Positions 23,080-34,001 of a DNA stretch of 64,000 nt are shown here, piece by piece. Position 1 is the stretch's first letter, and every line of letters starts with the position of its first letter. This stretch comes from Capsicum annuum (taxonomy: Eukaryota; Streptophyta; Magnoliopsida; Solanales; Solanaceae), in NCBI RefSeq assembly GCF_002878395.1, contig NW_025892690.1:62001-126000 (forward strand), written 5' to 3'. The notes under the pieces were generated by a model, which was not told where the DNA came from, searched no databases, and saw nothing but the letters and a program-made list of their open reading frames with translations. Position numbers and translations under genes: made by a program.

Positions 23080-23580
23080 GCATCTCCTGATGTTATCATT
23101 GGTACGTTAAATTTCTTCTCTCGTGATGTGTATTGTTTTCTTGATCTGGGATCTAACCTTTCTAATGTGACCCCTTATGTGGCTGTACAATTTGGTTTTG
23201 GTCCCAAAAGTATTTTCGACCCCTTTTCTATGTATACTCCAATGGGCGACTCTATTGTGGCCAGAAAAATCCATAGAGGTTGTGTGGAGTATATCTTTTA
23301 TAGGGAGACATTGGTGGATTTGGTAGAGCTTGATATCGTAGATTTTGATGTTATTTTAGGGATGGATTCTCTTTATTCATCCTATATTTCTTTGGATTGT
23401 AGGACCCAAATTATCAGTTTTCATTTCCCTAATGAGTCGGTATTAAAATGGGAGGGAAGTTCCTTAGTAAACAAAGGAAGGTTTATTCTATATCTTAGTG
23501 CCCAGAAGTTGATTTCCAAGGGGTGTCTTTATCATTTGGTCCGAGTTAAAGTTCCTAGTTCTGAGGGTTCTTCCTTTTAA
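23080..23580 (+). pseudogene. Element B aspartic protease
   Basis: The open part starts at 23128. The active-site region reads FLDLGSNLSNVTPYVAVQFG: the DxGS signature is kept but the usual Pro after Asp is Leu (CTG at 23146-23148, a C-to-T change). VELDIVDFDVILGMDSL and the SKGCLYHLVRV link to RT follow. Open to the stop at 23578-23580. Confidence 0.87.
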
Positions 23581-23589
23581 TCTATCACG

Positions 23590-24360
23590 GTGGTTAATGA
23601 GTTTCCTAAGGTATTTCTTGATGATTTTCCTGGTATTTCTCCTAATTGGGGAATGGACTTTGGGATATATCTTCTACTAGATACCCGTCCTATCTCTATT
23701 CCTCATTATAGAATAGCTCCTGCTGAGTTGAAGAAGATGAAAGAGCAGTTAAAGGATCTTTTGGATAAGGGCTTCATTCATTCTAGTATTTCTCTGTGTG
23801 GTTCCCCTATTCTTTTCATGCATTAGAAAGATGGGTCTCTTTGGATGTGTATAGAATTTTGGTAGTTGAATAAGGTTGCGATGAAGAAGAAGTATCTATT
23901 CCTAGGATAAATGATCTCTTTGACCATCTTTAGGGTGCTAGATTTTTCTCTAAGATTGATCTCCATTTGGGTTATCATCAGTTGAATATTGACATCCCTA
24001 AGAGTGTTTTCTCAATCCGGTATAGTCATTATGAATTATTGGTTATGAAATTTGATGTAACTAATGCTACGACTGCTTTTATGGATCTTATTATTTGGAT
24101 TTTCAGATAGTTTTTGGACTTGTTTGTTAATGTCTTTATTGATGATATCTTGGTACACTCTAATAGGGAGGATTATCATGTCAACCACCTCTGAATTGTG
24201 TTGTAGACCCTTAAGGATCAAAAATTGTATGCTAAGTTTTCTAAGGTATGAGTTTTGGTTGGATGCTGTGACTTTCCTTATGCATGTTGCTTCTAGCGAG
24301 GGGATCAAGGTGGATCCATAAAAAGTTAAGGCGGTTAAGAGATGTCCTAGACCCATAACT
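23590..24360 (+). pseudogene. Element B reverse transcriptase, frameshifted
   Basis: The first 78 codons are open (NEFPKVFLDDFPGISP, then the KKMKEQLKDLLDKGFI palm start). A stop at 23824 and at least two frame changes follow. The catalytic FIDD box survives at 24135-24146 (VFIDDILVHS) in a different frame from the start. Unlike element A, both catalytic Asp codons are intact, but the frame is not. Confidence 0.85.
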
Positions 24361-24972
24361 CCAACCTATATTTGGAACTTCTTGGGCTTGGCAGGGTATT
24401 GTAGGCGGTTTGTAGATAGTTTTTCTTTTATTACTGCTCTAATAACAAAGTTGACTTAGAAAAAGGTAAAGTTGTCATTGTCTGATTCTACGCTAGTATT
24501 GACCCTACCCAGGGGTATTGATGAATTTGTAGTGTATTATTATACGTCCCACATGGAACTGGGTTGTGTCTTGATGCAGCATGCTAAGGTTGTGACCTAT
24601 GCTTTTAGGTAGCTTACGGTTCATGAAAGGAATTATCCAACTCATGATTTAGAGTTGGTGGTTGTGGTTTTTGCTTTGAAAATTTGACCCCATTATTTTT
24701 ATGGGGTGTATATAGATATTTATTTTGATCATAATAGCTTGCAATATGTATTCACTCAGAAAGAGTTAAATCTCAAGCAGGGGCGATGGCTTGAGTTGCT
24801 AAAGAACTATGATATGAGTCTTCACTATCATTCAAGTAAAGCTAATATGGTTTCCATGGGGATCTTATCTCATGTGGAAGAGGATACGAGAGAATTGGTG
24901 AAGGATATTCATCAGTTGGCTAATTTGGGAATTTTCCTTTTGGACTCTGAGGATGGAGGGGTAATTATGTAA
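24361..24972 (+). pseudogene. Element B RNase H region
   Basis: The thumb (LAGYCRRFVDSFSFI region, near 24390-24430) and the RNase H start are scattered over frames with stops. From 24706 the frame is open: [38 protein letters not shown], then a linker, [11 protein letters not shown]. It stops at 24970-24972. Confidence 0.8.
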
Positions 24973-25960
24973 AAAGTTATTAAATAATCTCTTGGTGCTG
25001 AGGTGAAGAAGAAATAGGTTTTAGATCCTATTTTACGCATATTAAGGATGGGGTGATACAACAAATGATTATGGCCTTTGAGATTGGTGAAGATGGTATT
25101 TTGAGGTACCAATGTAGGTTGTGTGTTCCTAATATTGAGGGGTACGACAGAAAATTTTGACTGAGGTTTATGAGTTGAGGTATACAGTTCACCCAGGTTT
25201 GACAAAGATGTATCATTATTTAAAGGAGATCTTTAGTGGAAAATATGAAGAGAGATATGGCTAAGTTTGTGACTAAGTATGTGGTTTGTCAGTAAGTGAA
25301 GGTTGAGCACTTGAGCCTGGTGGCATGTCTCAAGAGATTGAGTTTCCTATGTGGAAGAAGGAGATAATCAATATGGATTTTGTCACGTGTCTTCTATGAT
25401 CTCGCAATCAGTATGATTCAATTTAGGTCATTGTGTATAGGATGACTAAGTCTACTCACTTCTTACCTATGAGGACTACCAACTCTGGAGTGGTTTATGC
25501 TAAGTTATTCATTGAGGAGATAGTTATATTACATAGAGCGTCGGTGTCCATTATTTTGGACCAAGGTAAGTAATTCTCTTCTCACTTTTGGAGTTTGTTT
25601 CAGAAAGGTTTGGGGACTAAGGTGAAATTTAGCACCACTTTCCACCCTCAAATGAATAGACAAGTGGAACTGACTATTTAGACTTTAAAAAATATGCTAA
25701 AGGCTTGTGTGATTGACTTTAAGGGAAGTTGGGTTGACCACTTACCCCTGATTGAGATTGCGCACAGTAACAATAATCACTTTAGTATTGGGGTGGCTTC
25801 ATTCGAGGCTCTCTATGGTAGAAGGTGTAGGTATCCTATTGGGTGGTTTAAGGTTGGTGAGACTAGGTTGTATGGTCCTGACTTGGTTTACCAAGCCATG
25901 GAGAATGTAAAGGTGATTAAGAAGAGACTTAAGACTACACAAAGTCTTATGCGGATGTAA
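24973..25960 (+). pseudogene. Element B integrase, zinc domain and catalytic core
   Basis: Zinc-domain traces occur near 25170-25300. The core follows in one frame from about 25330: FPMWKKEIINMDFV (first catalytic Asp in NMDFV), MTKSTHFLPMRT, SIILDQGK (second Asp region), then FHPQMNRQVELTI with the Glu of D,D35E. Stops interrupt at several points, some at expected Gln positions. From 25694 the frame is open: DHLPLIEIAHSNNNHFSIG, FEALYGRRCRYPIGWFKVGE. It ends with a frameshift at about 25955. Confidence 0.83.
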
Positions 25961-26393
25961 GGTAAAGGGAGTTGGAGTTCGATGTATGTGATTGGCTATT
26001 TTGAAAGTTTCTTCTATGAAGGGAGTGATGTTATATGGAAAGAAGAGGAAACTCAGCCCCTGGTATGTGGGTCTATATCAGATTTTGAGAAGAGTGGGGA
26101 ATGTTGCTTATGAATTGAAGTTGCTTGCGAGCTTGAGTTCTATTCATCCAATTTTTCATGGGGCGATGTTGAAGAAGTGCATGGGTGATCCTTCTTTAAT
26201 TATCCCTTTGGAAAGTGTTGGTATTTCAGATTTTTTGTCCGATGAGGAAGTCCCGGTTGAGATTTTGGATAGGCAAGTCCATCTATTAAGGACTAAGAAT
26301 GTGGCTTCGATGAAAGTCCTTTAGAGGAACTAAAAGTTGGAAGAAGCTGCTTGTTAAGCTGAAGAGGACATGAAGTCTAATTATTCGTTTCTT
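25961..26393 (+). pseudogene. Element B integrase C-terminus and chromodomain
   Basis: The open frame 25992-26324 carries the GPY-like part (KRKLSPWYVGLYQILRRVG), the SSIHPIFHGAMLKKC linker and the start of the chromodomain (VEILDRQVHLLRTKNVASMKVL). The family continues with an aromatic and an acidic cluster; here a TAG, a second TAA and a third stop interrupt before AEEDMKSNYSFLF. Same domain order as element A. Confidence 0.85.
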
Positions 26394-26541
26394 TTCCCCT
26401 GCATTGGATAAAAATGCTTGAGGTATGGTTTTTGCGTTCTTCCCTTTGGCCTTTCAAATTTATCATTTGGGTATGTATGCATTCTTTCTTGTTATCGTGA
26501 TAATGGGTGCCTTGACTCCTCATTCGGAGGCAAATTATCCT

Positions 26542-26554
26542 AGAGGGGAGAGGG
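26542..26554 (+). other. Element B polypurine tract
   Basis: AGAGGGGAGAGGG lies four bases before the 3' LTR start. Confidence 0.82.
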
Positions 26555-26558
26555 TTAA

Positions 26559-27906
26559 TGTAATACCTTAAGTTTTGGACTCTAAATTTTTTCTCAGTAA
26601 TTGTTCTTACTGCTCAGGGTACGACTCAGGCGACAAGTCGTGAAGACTAATCATGAGTTGTATATAGCTAATCATGATCTAATCAGTAAGGTTTCCCTAT
26701 GTTTCTATCAAGTTCACAACTGGGACCATACAAGTCCTAACGTAATATCACGAGTCATGGTGAGGGACTCGTGACCTTAACAGTGAGATGGCCCAAGATT
26801 CTTGTCTTGGTAACGGCTATACTCCATGAGTCGTAGGGTAAGGTCATGAATCATAGGGTGTGAATTGTGGCCAAACCAGTGGGAAGGCCTAATGCTTTTA
26901 TCTAGAGTACGAGTCTGAGCAAGGATCCATAGATAGTCATTATGAGTCATCACTTGACTCGTGACGACTAGCGACAGTTTCTTGCACTTTTAATTAAGGG
27001 TACATTAGTCATTTCCCTCCCTTATACACTTAACTTCCACGACTTAAATACCCTAAGGGACCTTATTTTTCATCATTAAACATATCATAAACTACTCTCT
27101 TCTCTCTCTAATTCCAACTAAAAAACAAAGGTAGGATTTCTAAGGATTGATCATTTAGGCTTGAAGTGTGGTTTCTTCTCCAAATCCTTGGTGTTTTTAG
27201 GCATTTATCACTTTCCTAAATTTGCATTATATCATGGCATGCAATGGTTTGGTATTCATGTGGTTTTAATGATTGGTTTTGGAATTTGGGTTGAGGGTTT
27301 TTGATGGTTATTGTTTAAATGGTATTTTCATGGTTTACATGCATTTGTTTATGCTTTATTGATGGATTTTAAAACTCATTGGGTGCATTTATGAATAATG
27401 AAATGGGGGTTGTGGATTCCCCTAAATTTATGAACAATGGAATGGGGGTCGTGAATTCTCTCAAATTGTATGAATTTTTTATATTGGAACTGGTAATAAC
27501 CTGACCCTCACCTTATGAAATTGGCTTTGAAACATTGCTATATGCATAATTTAACCATTTTTGAAACTATTGCATTGCATAGAAGGTTAATGGAATATAA
27601 ATGATTTTAAAAGGTCTTAGTGGCCATGATTTGGTTTTTAATTGGAGCTTGGGGGTCTTGGATTCCCCCAAGTTGGTGGATGATTGAAATGGCATGATTC
27701 TATAAGTTTTCAAGCTTATTTATATGATGATACCAATGGTGAATACCTTAATAAATGTTTCTTGGATAAATGAATAGATTATGTGTAAATATTTTAACTT
27801 GGGCTTAAAGGGAGTTGTGTAGCTCATCGTGAAAGGTGGAGGTCCCAGAAAACCGATACTGAAAATCATGTTTGTCGGCGTTGGGTCTTTATGACCATGT
27901 GCATAG

Positions 27907-27976
<70 letters not shown>

Positions 27977-28739
27977 AATGGTTAGGGTCATGGATTCCTT
28001 GAATTTCTCCGATTAGTGCGGTAAACACGGACTGGAGCCCTTCTAGTAGGGGGAGCCGGATCCATATAGCTCGTGCATGCCCTTAGGATGGTTAGAGCTA
28101 CACATTCAGGTTAATAATTTTAAATCTCTTGCTAATCCTTGTTCTCTATCCCAGCATTATATATGTATATATTCATGTAAGTGAACATGTATGTTGAGTT
28201 TGGATTTGATTTTGAATTGGCATTATTTTATCTCTGTCCTCAGTTACATGCTAGCATTTACTCTGCTAACTGTCTCCGAACGCTACATCCTTCAATGATA
28301 GAGGGTCCTATGGGTTTCTTCTGTTAGTTTATATAGTGTTAGGTGGTGCGGTCATCTACGACTTGCAGTGAAGTGGTGAGCTTTCATCTATCAAAAATTT
28401 TGATCATTCCATGGATTTTTTTTTCATATTTTAGAATTGAAGAGTTCACATTAACATTACATTATCATTGTCACTGTCATGGTTGGGGGCATGTATCGGT
28501 CTAGTTTGATATTCGAATTAGTTTAGAGGCTTTTGTAAACATGTATGGGTTAGATGTTGTTGTTGACTCTTACAGCTTATTCTTGAGTTACATTAACTGT
28601 TTTATCTTTATTCTCTGGTTGTCATCCGCTTTGTTATTATTAAATTATGTTTGGATTGAACAAGATATGAGGGTGGTCCCTGACCCATGGTGGACTTGAG
28701 ATACCCTTCACAACTATGCTCGGGGGTTAGGTCGTGACA
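26559..28739 (+). repeat. Element B 3' LTR, full length
   Basis: 2181 bases, starting TGTAATACCTTAAG and ending GGTCGTGACA. Its last 0.54 kb pairs with 20991-21532. It contains a double microsatellite at 27909-27972. The end is followed directly by TNP2 coding remnant. Confidence 0.9.
27909..27972. repeat. (AC)15(TA)17 compound microsatellite
   Basis: Thirty bases of AC followed by 34 of TA inside the element B 3' LTR. The truncated 5' LTR lacks this part. Both arms have the same repeat counts. Confidence 0.95.
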
Positions 28740-29623
28740 CTTTTCATCGAATGGATGACATAAGACACCAAGCGGCCTTTTTTTTCATAGTGTCATCTTA
28801 TATAAGAAGTGAAACTCATTGATGCATACAACCTCTTTAACCTTGGTATAAAAGGTAAATAATGCATCGTCTTAACTTCAGTTTTGTTCCCACTAACAAG
28901 TTGTTTAAAATGAGACACTCCATAAAATTTGCAACTCTCTAAGTTTGTATCATCCTTATAATACAACATGCAACCTTTTTAACAATAATCAATTTTCACG
29001 TAGGAAAGACCTAATTTTAAAATTAATGTTTTGGCTTTATGAGTAATTATTGGGCAAGTCTAAATTTAGGTTTAGTTCATTTATAAAATCAATCACAAAG
29101 TTCATGCCAACTTGAGAAACATTAGCATCTGATTCAATACTTAGCAATCTGACTACAACGGATAACTCAAAGTGAGACATGCTTTCACAAAGTGGTCGAC
29201 TAGAAGACTAATTGTGCATAAAAACGTTGTGCCTCTTCATTGGGAGGTTGATCGGCATGTTGTTGGTTTTCACCCTCATTATCCATTCCCTATCCATAAT
29301 CATTCTATGTAATCTAGAATCTCGACTACTTTCACCAACTATAAAATTATGACTGTGACTATTATCGACGGTATCCTTAATTTCTCCATGACTAATCCAA
29401 ACATCATAACTTTCTATAAAACCCTTACTATAAAGATCAGTCTTAACATCTACGAATTTAATCACTTTTTACATTTACAATCCATACAGGGGCACCTAAT
29501 TGTCCTGTCTAATTGACAACATAAATTCGTTTGTTTAAGAATTCTTTACACCTTGTTTATATTTCTTCTGCAACCACCACCGATCAGAAAATCTTCGACC
29601 ATACATCCATTTACGATATTCAT
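28740..29623 (-). pseudogene. CACTA (En/Spm) TNP2 transposase N-terminal remnant
   Basis: On minus it starts near 29623 with YRKWMYGRR, the WMY motif of the transposase-associated domain of TNP2 proteins, then IRCPC-like remains, then an open stretch (29465-29208: VDVKTDLYSKGFIESYDVW, ISHGE). Further on is a second block: KIDCC, KGCMLYYKD, ESCKFYGVSHFKQL, then LPFIPRLKRLYASM. These are in the order I know for TNP2 (cysteine block, then the PLIPRLQRL-type motif). TNP2 drives CACTA transposition. Several stops and frame changes show it is dead, and the 3' LTR of element B cuts it at 28739. Confidence 0.72.
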
Positions 29624-31329
29624 TTTTCACATATATGTACAAATAACAATGAGTAAAAATTGAGTGATTAGGACATGTTGCAACTTAACACAAAAATCAT
29701 ATTTGAAGTTTTGTATTTACTTAGTAAAAACTAATAATTTAAACATGGCACATCCATATCTATATATGCTTAAGAAAAAAATAGGCTAAAATACTGTTCA
29801 TGAAAAATTATATTCGACTCATTAAATTATATATGAGTCATTGTCAAAAACAAACAAAGGACCACAAAGTATTGATTTAAAAGGAATCACCAAAAATTAA
29901 AACATATAGTAACTTTTACAAATCAGACAAATAAAAAGTGAAAAGGGGCAACCAAATACAATAATATGATCTGCTACTGAAAATCTAAACTATTCATTAT
30001 TTACTACATTGAAGATAAAGAATAAGACATATCTCCAATTAATAAAAAAATATCTAAAACAAAAAGGGATTTAGCAGAGTCCAAAGAAAACGTAAGGTGA
30101 CCAGCGAGTGACCCTAAATATATAATTTCAACGAAAGTATCAAGAAATATGCAAAAAATATTTAAACTTGCACATCAAGTGACAATTAGAAATCAAATAA
30201 ATTTAACAATTTATATTGTATATATACAAAAGAACACATTTTTAATCTTATTTGCACATTGTAACTATCAAAGAAAATTCAATGCAATAGAGCATTGCAT
30301 TCTAATCAAGTGTAAATTTGGACTTTAACAATAAAAAACTAAGAAATAAATTAAAGGAAAAGTTACCTCGGGAGCATCAGCAGCAAGGAGCTTCGGAGAG
30401 GAAGATAATATTAGAATTTAGGATTTTCTTAAGAAATTAAAATTTAACCAAAATTTTAATTGTTAAAAGTATCTTTTAAAAAGAAAACAGAAAAATAATA
30501 GAGGGAAGTAGGGAAAAAACAAGACACGTTTTTTCTCCTAAAGTAGAGGCATCTAAATAAAAAATTGATTCAATGGGTAGTAGACCAACAATGATTTTAT
30601 TTGACAATCAAACAGTTTATTTATTTATCTTTATTTATTACATTCATGTGTCTCAATTTAAATGTGATCTTTTATAGGTAAAAATAGTTTAACTTTTAAA
30701 TTTCTTTTTTACTCCTAGATTTATAGTCATACAAATATTAAGATTCGTTTTAGACGATAAACTTTTAAAAGTATCTTCTTCTTTTTTTTAATTCTATATC
30801 AAGTTAAACGATGTTGCATAATTGAAACGGAGCAAGTATTTACTCATTTGGTGAGCGAGGTCAATGGAATTTCTTGTACATTATAGTTTAATTTTTGAAG
30901 TTTTATGTCAATTTTTCAAAGAGAATCTTTATTTTTATACAGTATATAAGAGATTTAAAAATTAAAGTAGAAGATATCTTTATTCAATTATTTTCTTCTA
31001 TACAAAATGAAATAATTTTTACTATACTTCTAGTTGATAATATGTTTAAAGTATTTGTGAATCAATTAATAACATTATTTAATAAAATAATTATTAATGA
31101 TACCATTAAAAATTAGATTGACTTTTAACCGATATTTTAAGATGTATTTATTTATCGTAGTAATATAAAAATAATTACACACATTACAACTTATAGTATT
31201 TTTATTATAGTTGCTAACTTCTAAATTTTAAATTAAAAATTAAATTAATATAAATCAATTTAACTTTAAAGATTTGTCAAATTGACTCTTGTAATGCGAA
31301 ATGTGATAAGTAAAAAGGAAAGGAGTTAA
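29624..31329. other. AT-rich sequence, possibly CACTA 5' region; no gene
   Basis: Upstream of the TNP2 remnant. Near 30360-30415 a GC-richer stretch on minus ends at CCCGAG/GTAACT, a plausible splice donor of a leader exon, with the TNP2 start about 740 bases downstream across a possible intron. No CACTA terminus was found. The 73-codon ORF at 30895 is AT-rich without motifs. Confidence 0.4.
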
Positions 31330-32639
31330 TATAAGTAGGTAGTCACCAATATTTCTTAAGCATACACTAATACATTTTATTTAGTATAATCATCAATTTA
31401 TAGATTAATCGATCAATAACATTTGTTAGAAAAACTACGAATAGCTTCTACTTGATATAGTTATTGGCGTAGGATAATCAATTAATAATATTCTTAAAGA
31501 TATCGTTAGTGCACTTTACTTAGTGTAGTTATCAATATATAAGTTAATCAATCAGTAACATAACGTAAAACGATACTAATTCTTGTTGGTATTCTTAATT
31601 TTTTTCAAGCCAGCTTAAGTAGGTGGGGTGGAGCCGGCTTTGACCCCTATCCTATTTATTAGGATATCAACAAGTAAATATAAAGAGGAGGACATAAAAA
31701 CTACACTTTATATATCGTTATTATCTTATATAGGTTAATCAATCAATAATATTTCTTAAAAATATTACTAATATAATTCTACTTGTATAATTATTAAAAT
31801 ATAAGTTAATCAATCATTATCATTACTTAATGATACAATTAATACACTTCTACTTATTGTAATTATTAATTTTTAAGTTAATCATCAATAATATTCTTAA
31901 AAATGATACAAGTACACTTCACTTAATTAAATTGTTAACGTGTAAGCTAACCAATCAGTAATAGTAGTCTTTTATTAAGAACATCACATATGCACTGCTA
32001 TTTATTGTAACATTGACAAATAAACTTACAGTCAATCATAATTTTTGAAGAAACCAGCTAATGTACTTTTATTTGAAATTATTATCATGTATATGTTGAT
32101 AAATCAATAATACTTCTTATAAATACAATTAATACACTTCTACTTAGGATAGTTGTCAAAATATATGTTAGTATATCATTCTCTAATATTTTTAAATGAT
32201 AATACTAATATAATTATAGTTAGTATATTGTCAATGTATAAGTTAGCCAGTCAATAATATTTCAAAAAAAAATACGTAATACTTTATTTAGTTTAACTAT
32301 TGTATAGGTTAATAAGTCGATATTATTTTAATAAAGATATTAAAAATACACTTCTATTTTACTATAGTAATTGATATATAAAGTAATCAATAAATAATAT
32401 TTTGTAGCGCATAGCTACTTAGAGTAATTATTAGGTTATAAGACGGTCAATTAATAGCATTACATAAGAATAACATTAATTCACTTCTACTTGCTATAAT
32501 ATAAACTATAAACTAATCAATTAATAATAGTATTACTTATACCACTAATACATCTCTATTTTTTATTATTAAACTATAAGCTAACAAATCATAACTTTTA
32601 CTAAGAATGTCATTTAAACATTTCTACTTATTCTACTTA

Positions 32640-32640
<1 letters not shown>
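31330..32640. repeat. Diverged array of roughly 70-base AT-rich repeats, left
   Basis: Blocks like TAAGTTAATCAATCAATAATATT, then TTAAAAATxATACTAATACACTTCTACTTA, recur with starts at about 31731, 31801, 31873 and 31941, giving a unit of about 70 bases, and continue with more drift to the dyad. Roughly 18 copies by length. Copies differ strongly, so the array is old. It ends at the (TA)20 dyad. Confidence 0.75.
31582..31674. mobile_element. Possible 93-base MITE-like insertion in the repeat array
   Basis: Ends CTTGTTGGTAT and ATATCAACAAG are inverted repeats with one mismatch in 11. The interior (about 31610-31650) is GC-richer than the array and breaks its period. The flanks TAATT and TAAAT are similar but not identical. 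Small and uncertain. Confidence 0.35.

Positions 32641-32645
<5 letters not shown>

Positions 32646-32685
<40 letters not shown>
32646..32685. repeat. (TA)20 microsatellite at the palindrome dyad
   Basis: Forty alternating T/A bases, flanked on both sides by an AATAT/ATATT inverted motif. The symmetry axis lies between 32665 and 32666, exactly mid-run. Because a TA run is self-complementary there is no unpaired loop: the palindrome is continuous. Known AT-rich palindrome centres extrude cruciforms and hairpins; a TA run is also a place where reads or assembly graphs can fold back. Confidence 0.97.
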
Positions 32686-32690
<5 letters not shown>

Positions 32691-32691
<1 letters not shown>

Positions 32692-34001
32692 TAAGTAGAA
32701 TAAGTAGAAATGTTTAAATGACATTCTTAGTAAAAGTTATGATTTGTTAGCTTATAGTTTAATAATAAAAAATAGAGATGTATTAGTGGTATAAGTAATA
32801 CTATTATTAATTGATTAGTTTATAGTTTATATTATAGCAAGTAGAAGTGAATTAATGTTATTCTTATGTAATGCTATTAATTGACCGTCTTATAACCTAA
32901 TAATTACTCTAAGTAGCTATGCGCTACAAAATATTATTTATTGATTACTTTATATATCAATTACTATAGTAAAATAGAAGTGTATTTTTAATATCTTTAT
33001 TAAAATAATATCGACTTATTAACCTATACAATAGTTAAACTAAATAAAGTATTACGTATTTTTTTTTGAAATATTATTGACTGGCTAACTTATACATTGA
33101 CAATATACTAACTATAATTATATTAGTATTATCATTTAAAAATATTAGAGAATGATATACTAACATATATTTTGACAACTATCCTAAGTAGAAGTGTATT
33201 AATTGTATTTATAAGAAGTATTATTGATTTATCAACATATACATGATAATAATTTCAAATAAAAGTACATTAGCTGGTTTCTTCAAAAATTATGATTGAC
33301 TGTAAGTTTATTTGTCAATGTTACAATAAATAGCAGTGCATATGTGATGTTCTTAATAAAAGACTACTATTACTGATTGGTTAGCTTACACGTTAACAAT
33401 TTAATTAAGTGAAGTGTACTTGTATCATTTTTAAGAATATTATTGATGATTAACTTAAAAATTAATAATTACAATAAGTAGAAGTGTATTAATTGTATCA
33501 TTAAGTAATGATAATGATTGATTAACTTATATTTTAATAATTATACAAGTAGAATTATATTAGTAATATTTTTAAGAAATATTATTGATTGATTAACCTA
33601 TATAAGATAATAACGATATATAAAGTGTAGTTTTTATGTCCTCCTCTTTATATTTACTTGTTGATATCCTAATAAATAGGATAGGGGTCAAAGCCGGCTC
33701 CACCCCACCTACTTAAGCTGGCTTGAAAAAAATTAAGAATACCAACAAGAATTAGTATCGTTTTACGTTATGTTACTGATTGATTAACTTATATATTGAT
33801 AACTACACTAAGTAAAGTGCACTAACGATATCTTTAAGAATATTATTAATTGATTATCCTACGCCAATAACTATATCAAGTAGAAGCTATTCGTAGTTTT
33901 TCTAACAAATGTTATTGATCGATTAATCTATAAATTGATGATTATACTAAATAAAATGTATTAGTGTATGCTTAAGAAATATTGGTGACTACCTACTTAT
34001 A
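32691..34001. repeat. Diverged array of roughly 70-base AT-rich repeats, right
   Basis: Mirror copy of 31330-32640 in opposite orientation, with identical drift between units. Together the two arrays make the central 2.7 kb of the window a tandem repeat in head-to-head form around the TA run. Confidence 0.75.
33657..33749. mobile_element. Possible MITE-like insertion, right-arm copy
   Basis: Mirror of 31582-31674. Confidence 0.35.

Larger units (their letters stand above)
20991..28739 (+). mobile_element. Element B: Ty3/gypsy chromovirus with truncated 5' LTR
   Basis: 7749 bases on plus. Order: truncated 5' LTR, tRNA-Met primer site, gag, protease, RT, RNase H, integrase, chromodomain, polypurine tract, full 3' LTR. 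The coding domains resemble element A closely, so the two belong to the same or sister families, but the LTRs differ greatly outside the shared end sequences. All coding parts are broken. The 3' LTR edge at 28739 lies inside a CACTA TNP2 remnant, so B inserted into that element. The other flank has been lost at the 20990 junction, so no target-site duplication can be checked. Confidence 0.92.
1331..32665 (+). repeat. Left arm of giant perfect palindrome
   Basis: Every base tested pairs with 65331 minus its position in the other arm. Every open frame of 60 or more codons in this arm has an identical partner on the opposite strand with coordinates summing exactly to 65331, so there is no indel between arms. 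I also compared by eye the outermost 40 bases (1331-1370 with 63961-64000), the stretch around 15541-15600, the stretch around 30361-30420 and the centre, and found no mismatch. The lower boundary given here is only the limit set by the window end; the true arm may be longer. Content is mixed: retrotransposons, DNA transposons and unrecognised sequence, so the arm is not itself one transposon. Confidence 0.97.

Noticed and set aside
27720..28028. 102-codon ORF over the microsatellite (mirror 37303-37611)
   Set aside because: Made of the AC/TA run and LTR sequence; antisense to element B.
30895..31116. 73-codon ORF and its mirror at 34215-34436
   Set aside because: Extreme AT bias with Ile/Phe/Lys/Asn-rich translation, no motif, next to unrecognised repeats; expected by chance.
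31330..34001. CRISPR array or centromeric satellite
   Set aside because: Units are contiguous and diverged without unique spacers. Period of about 70 and local copy number do not support a centromeric satellite from this window alone.
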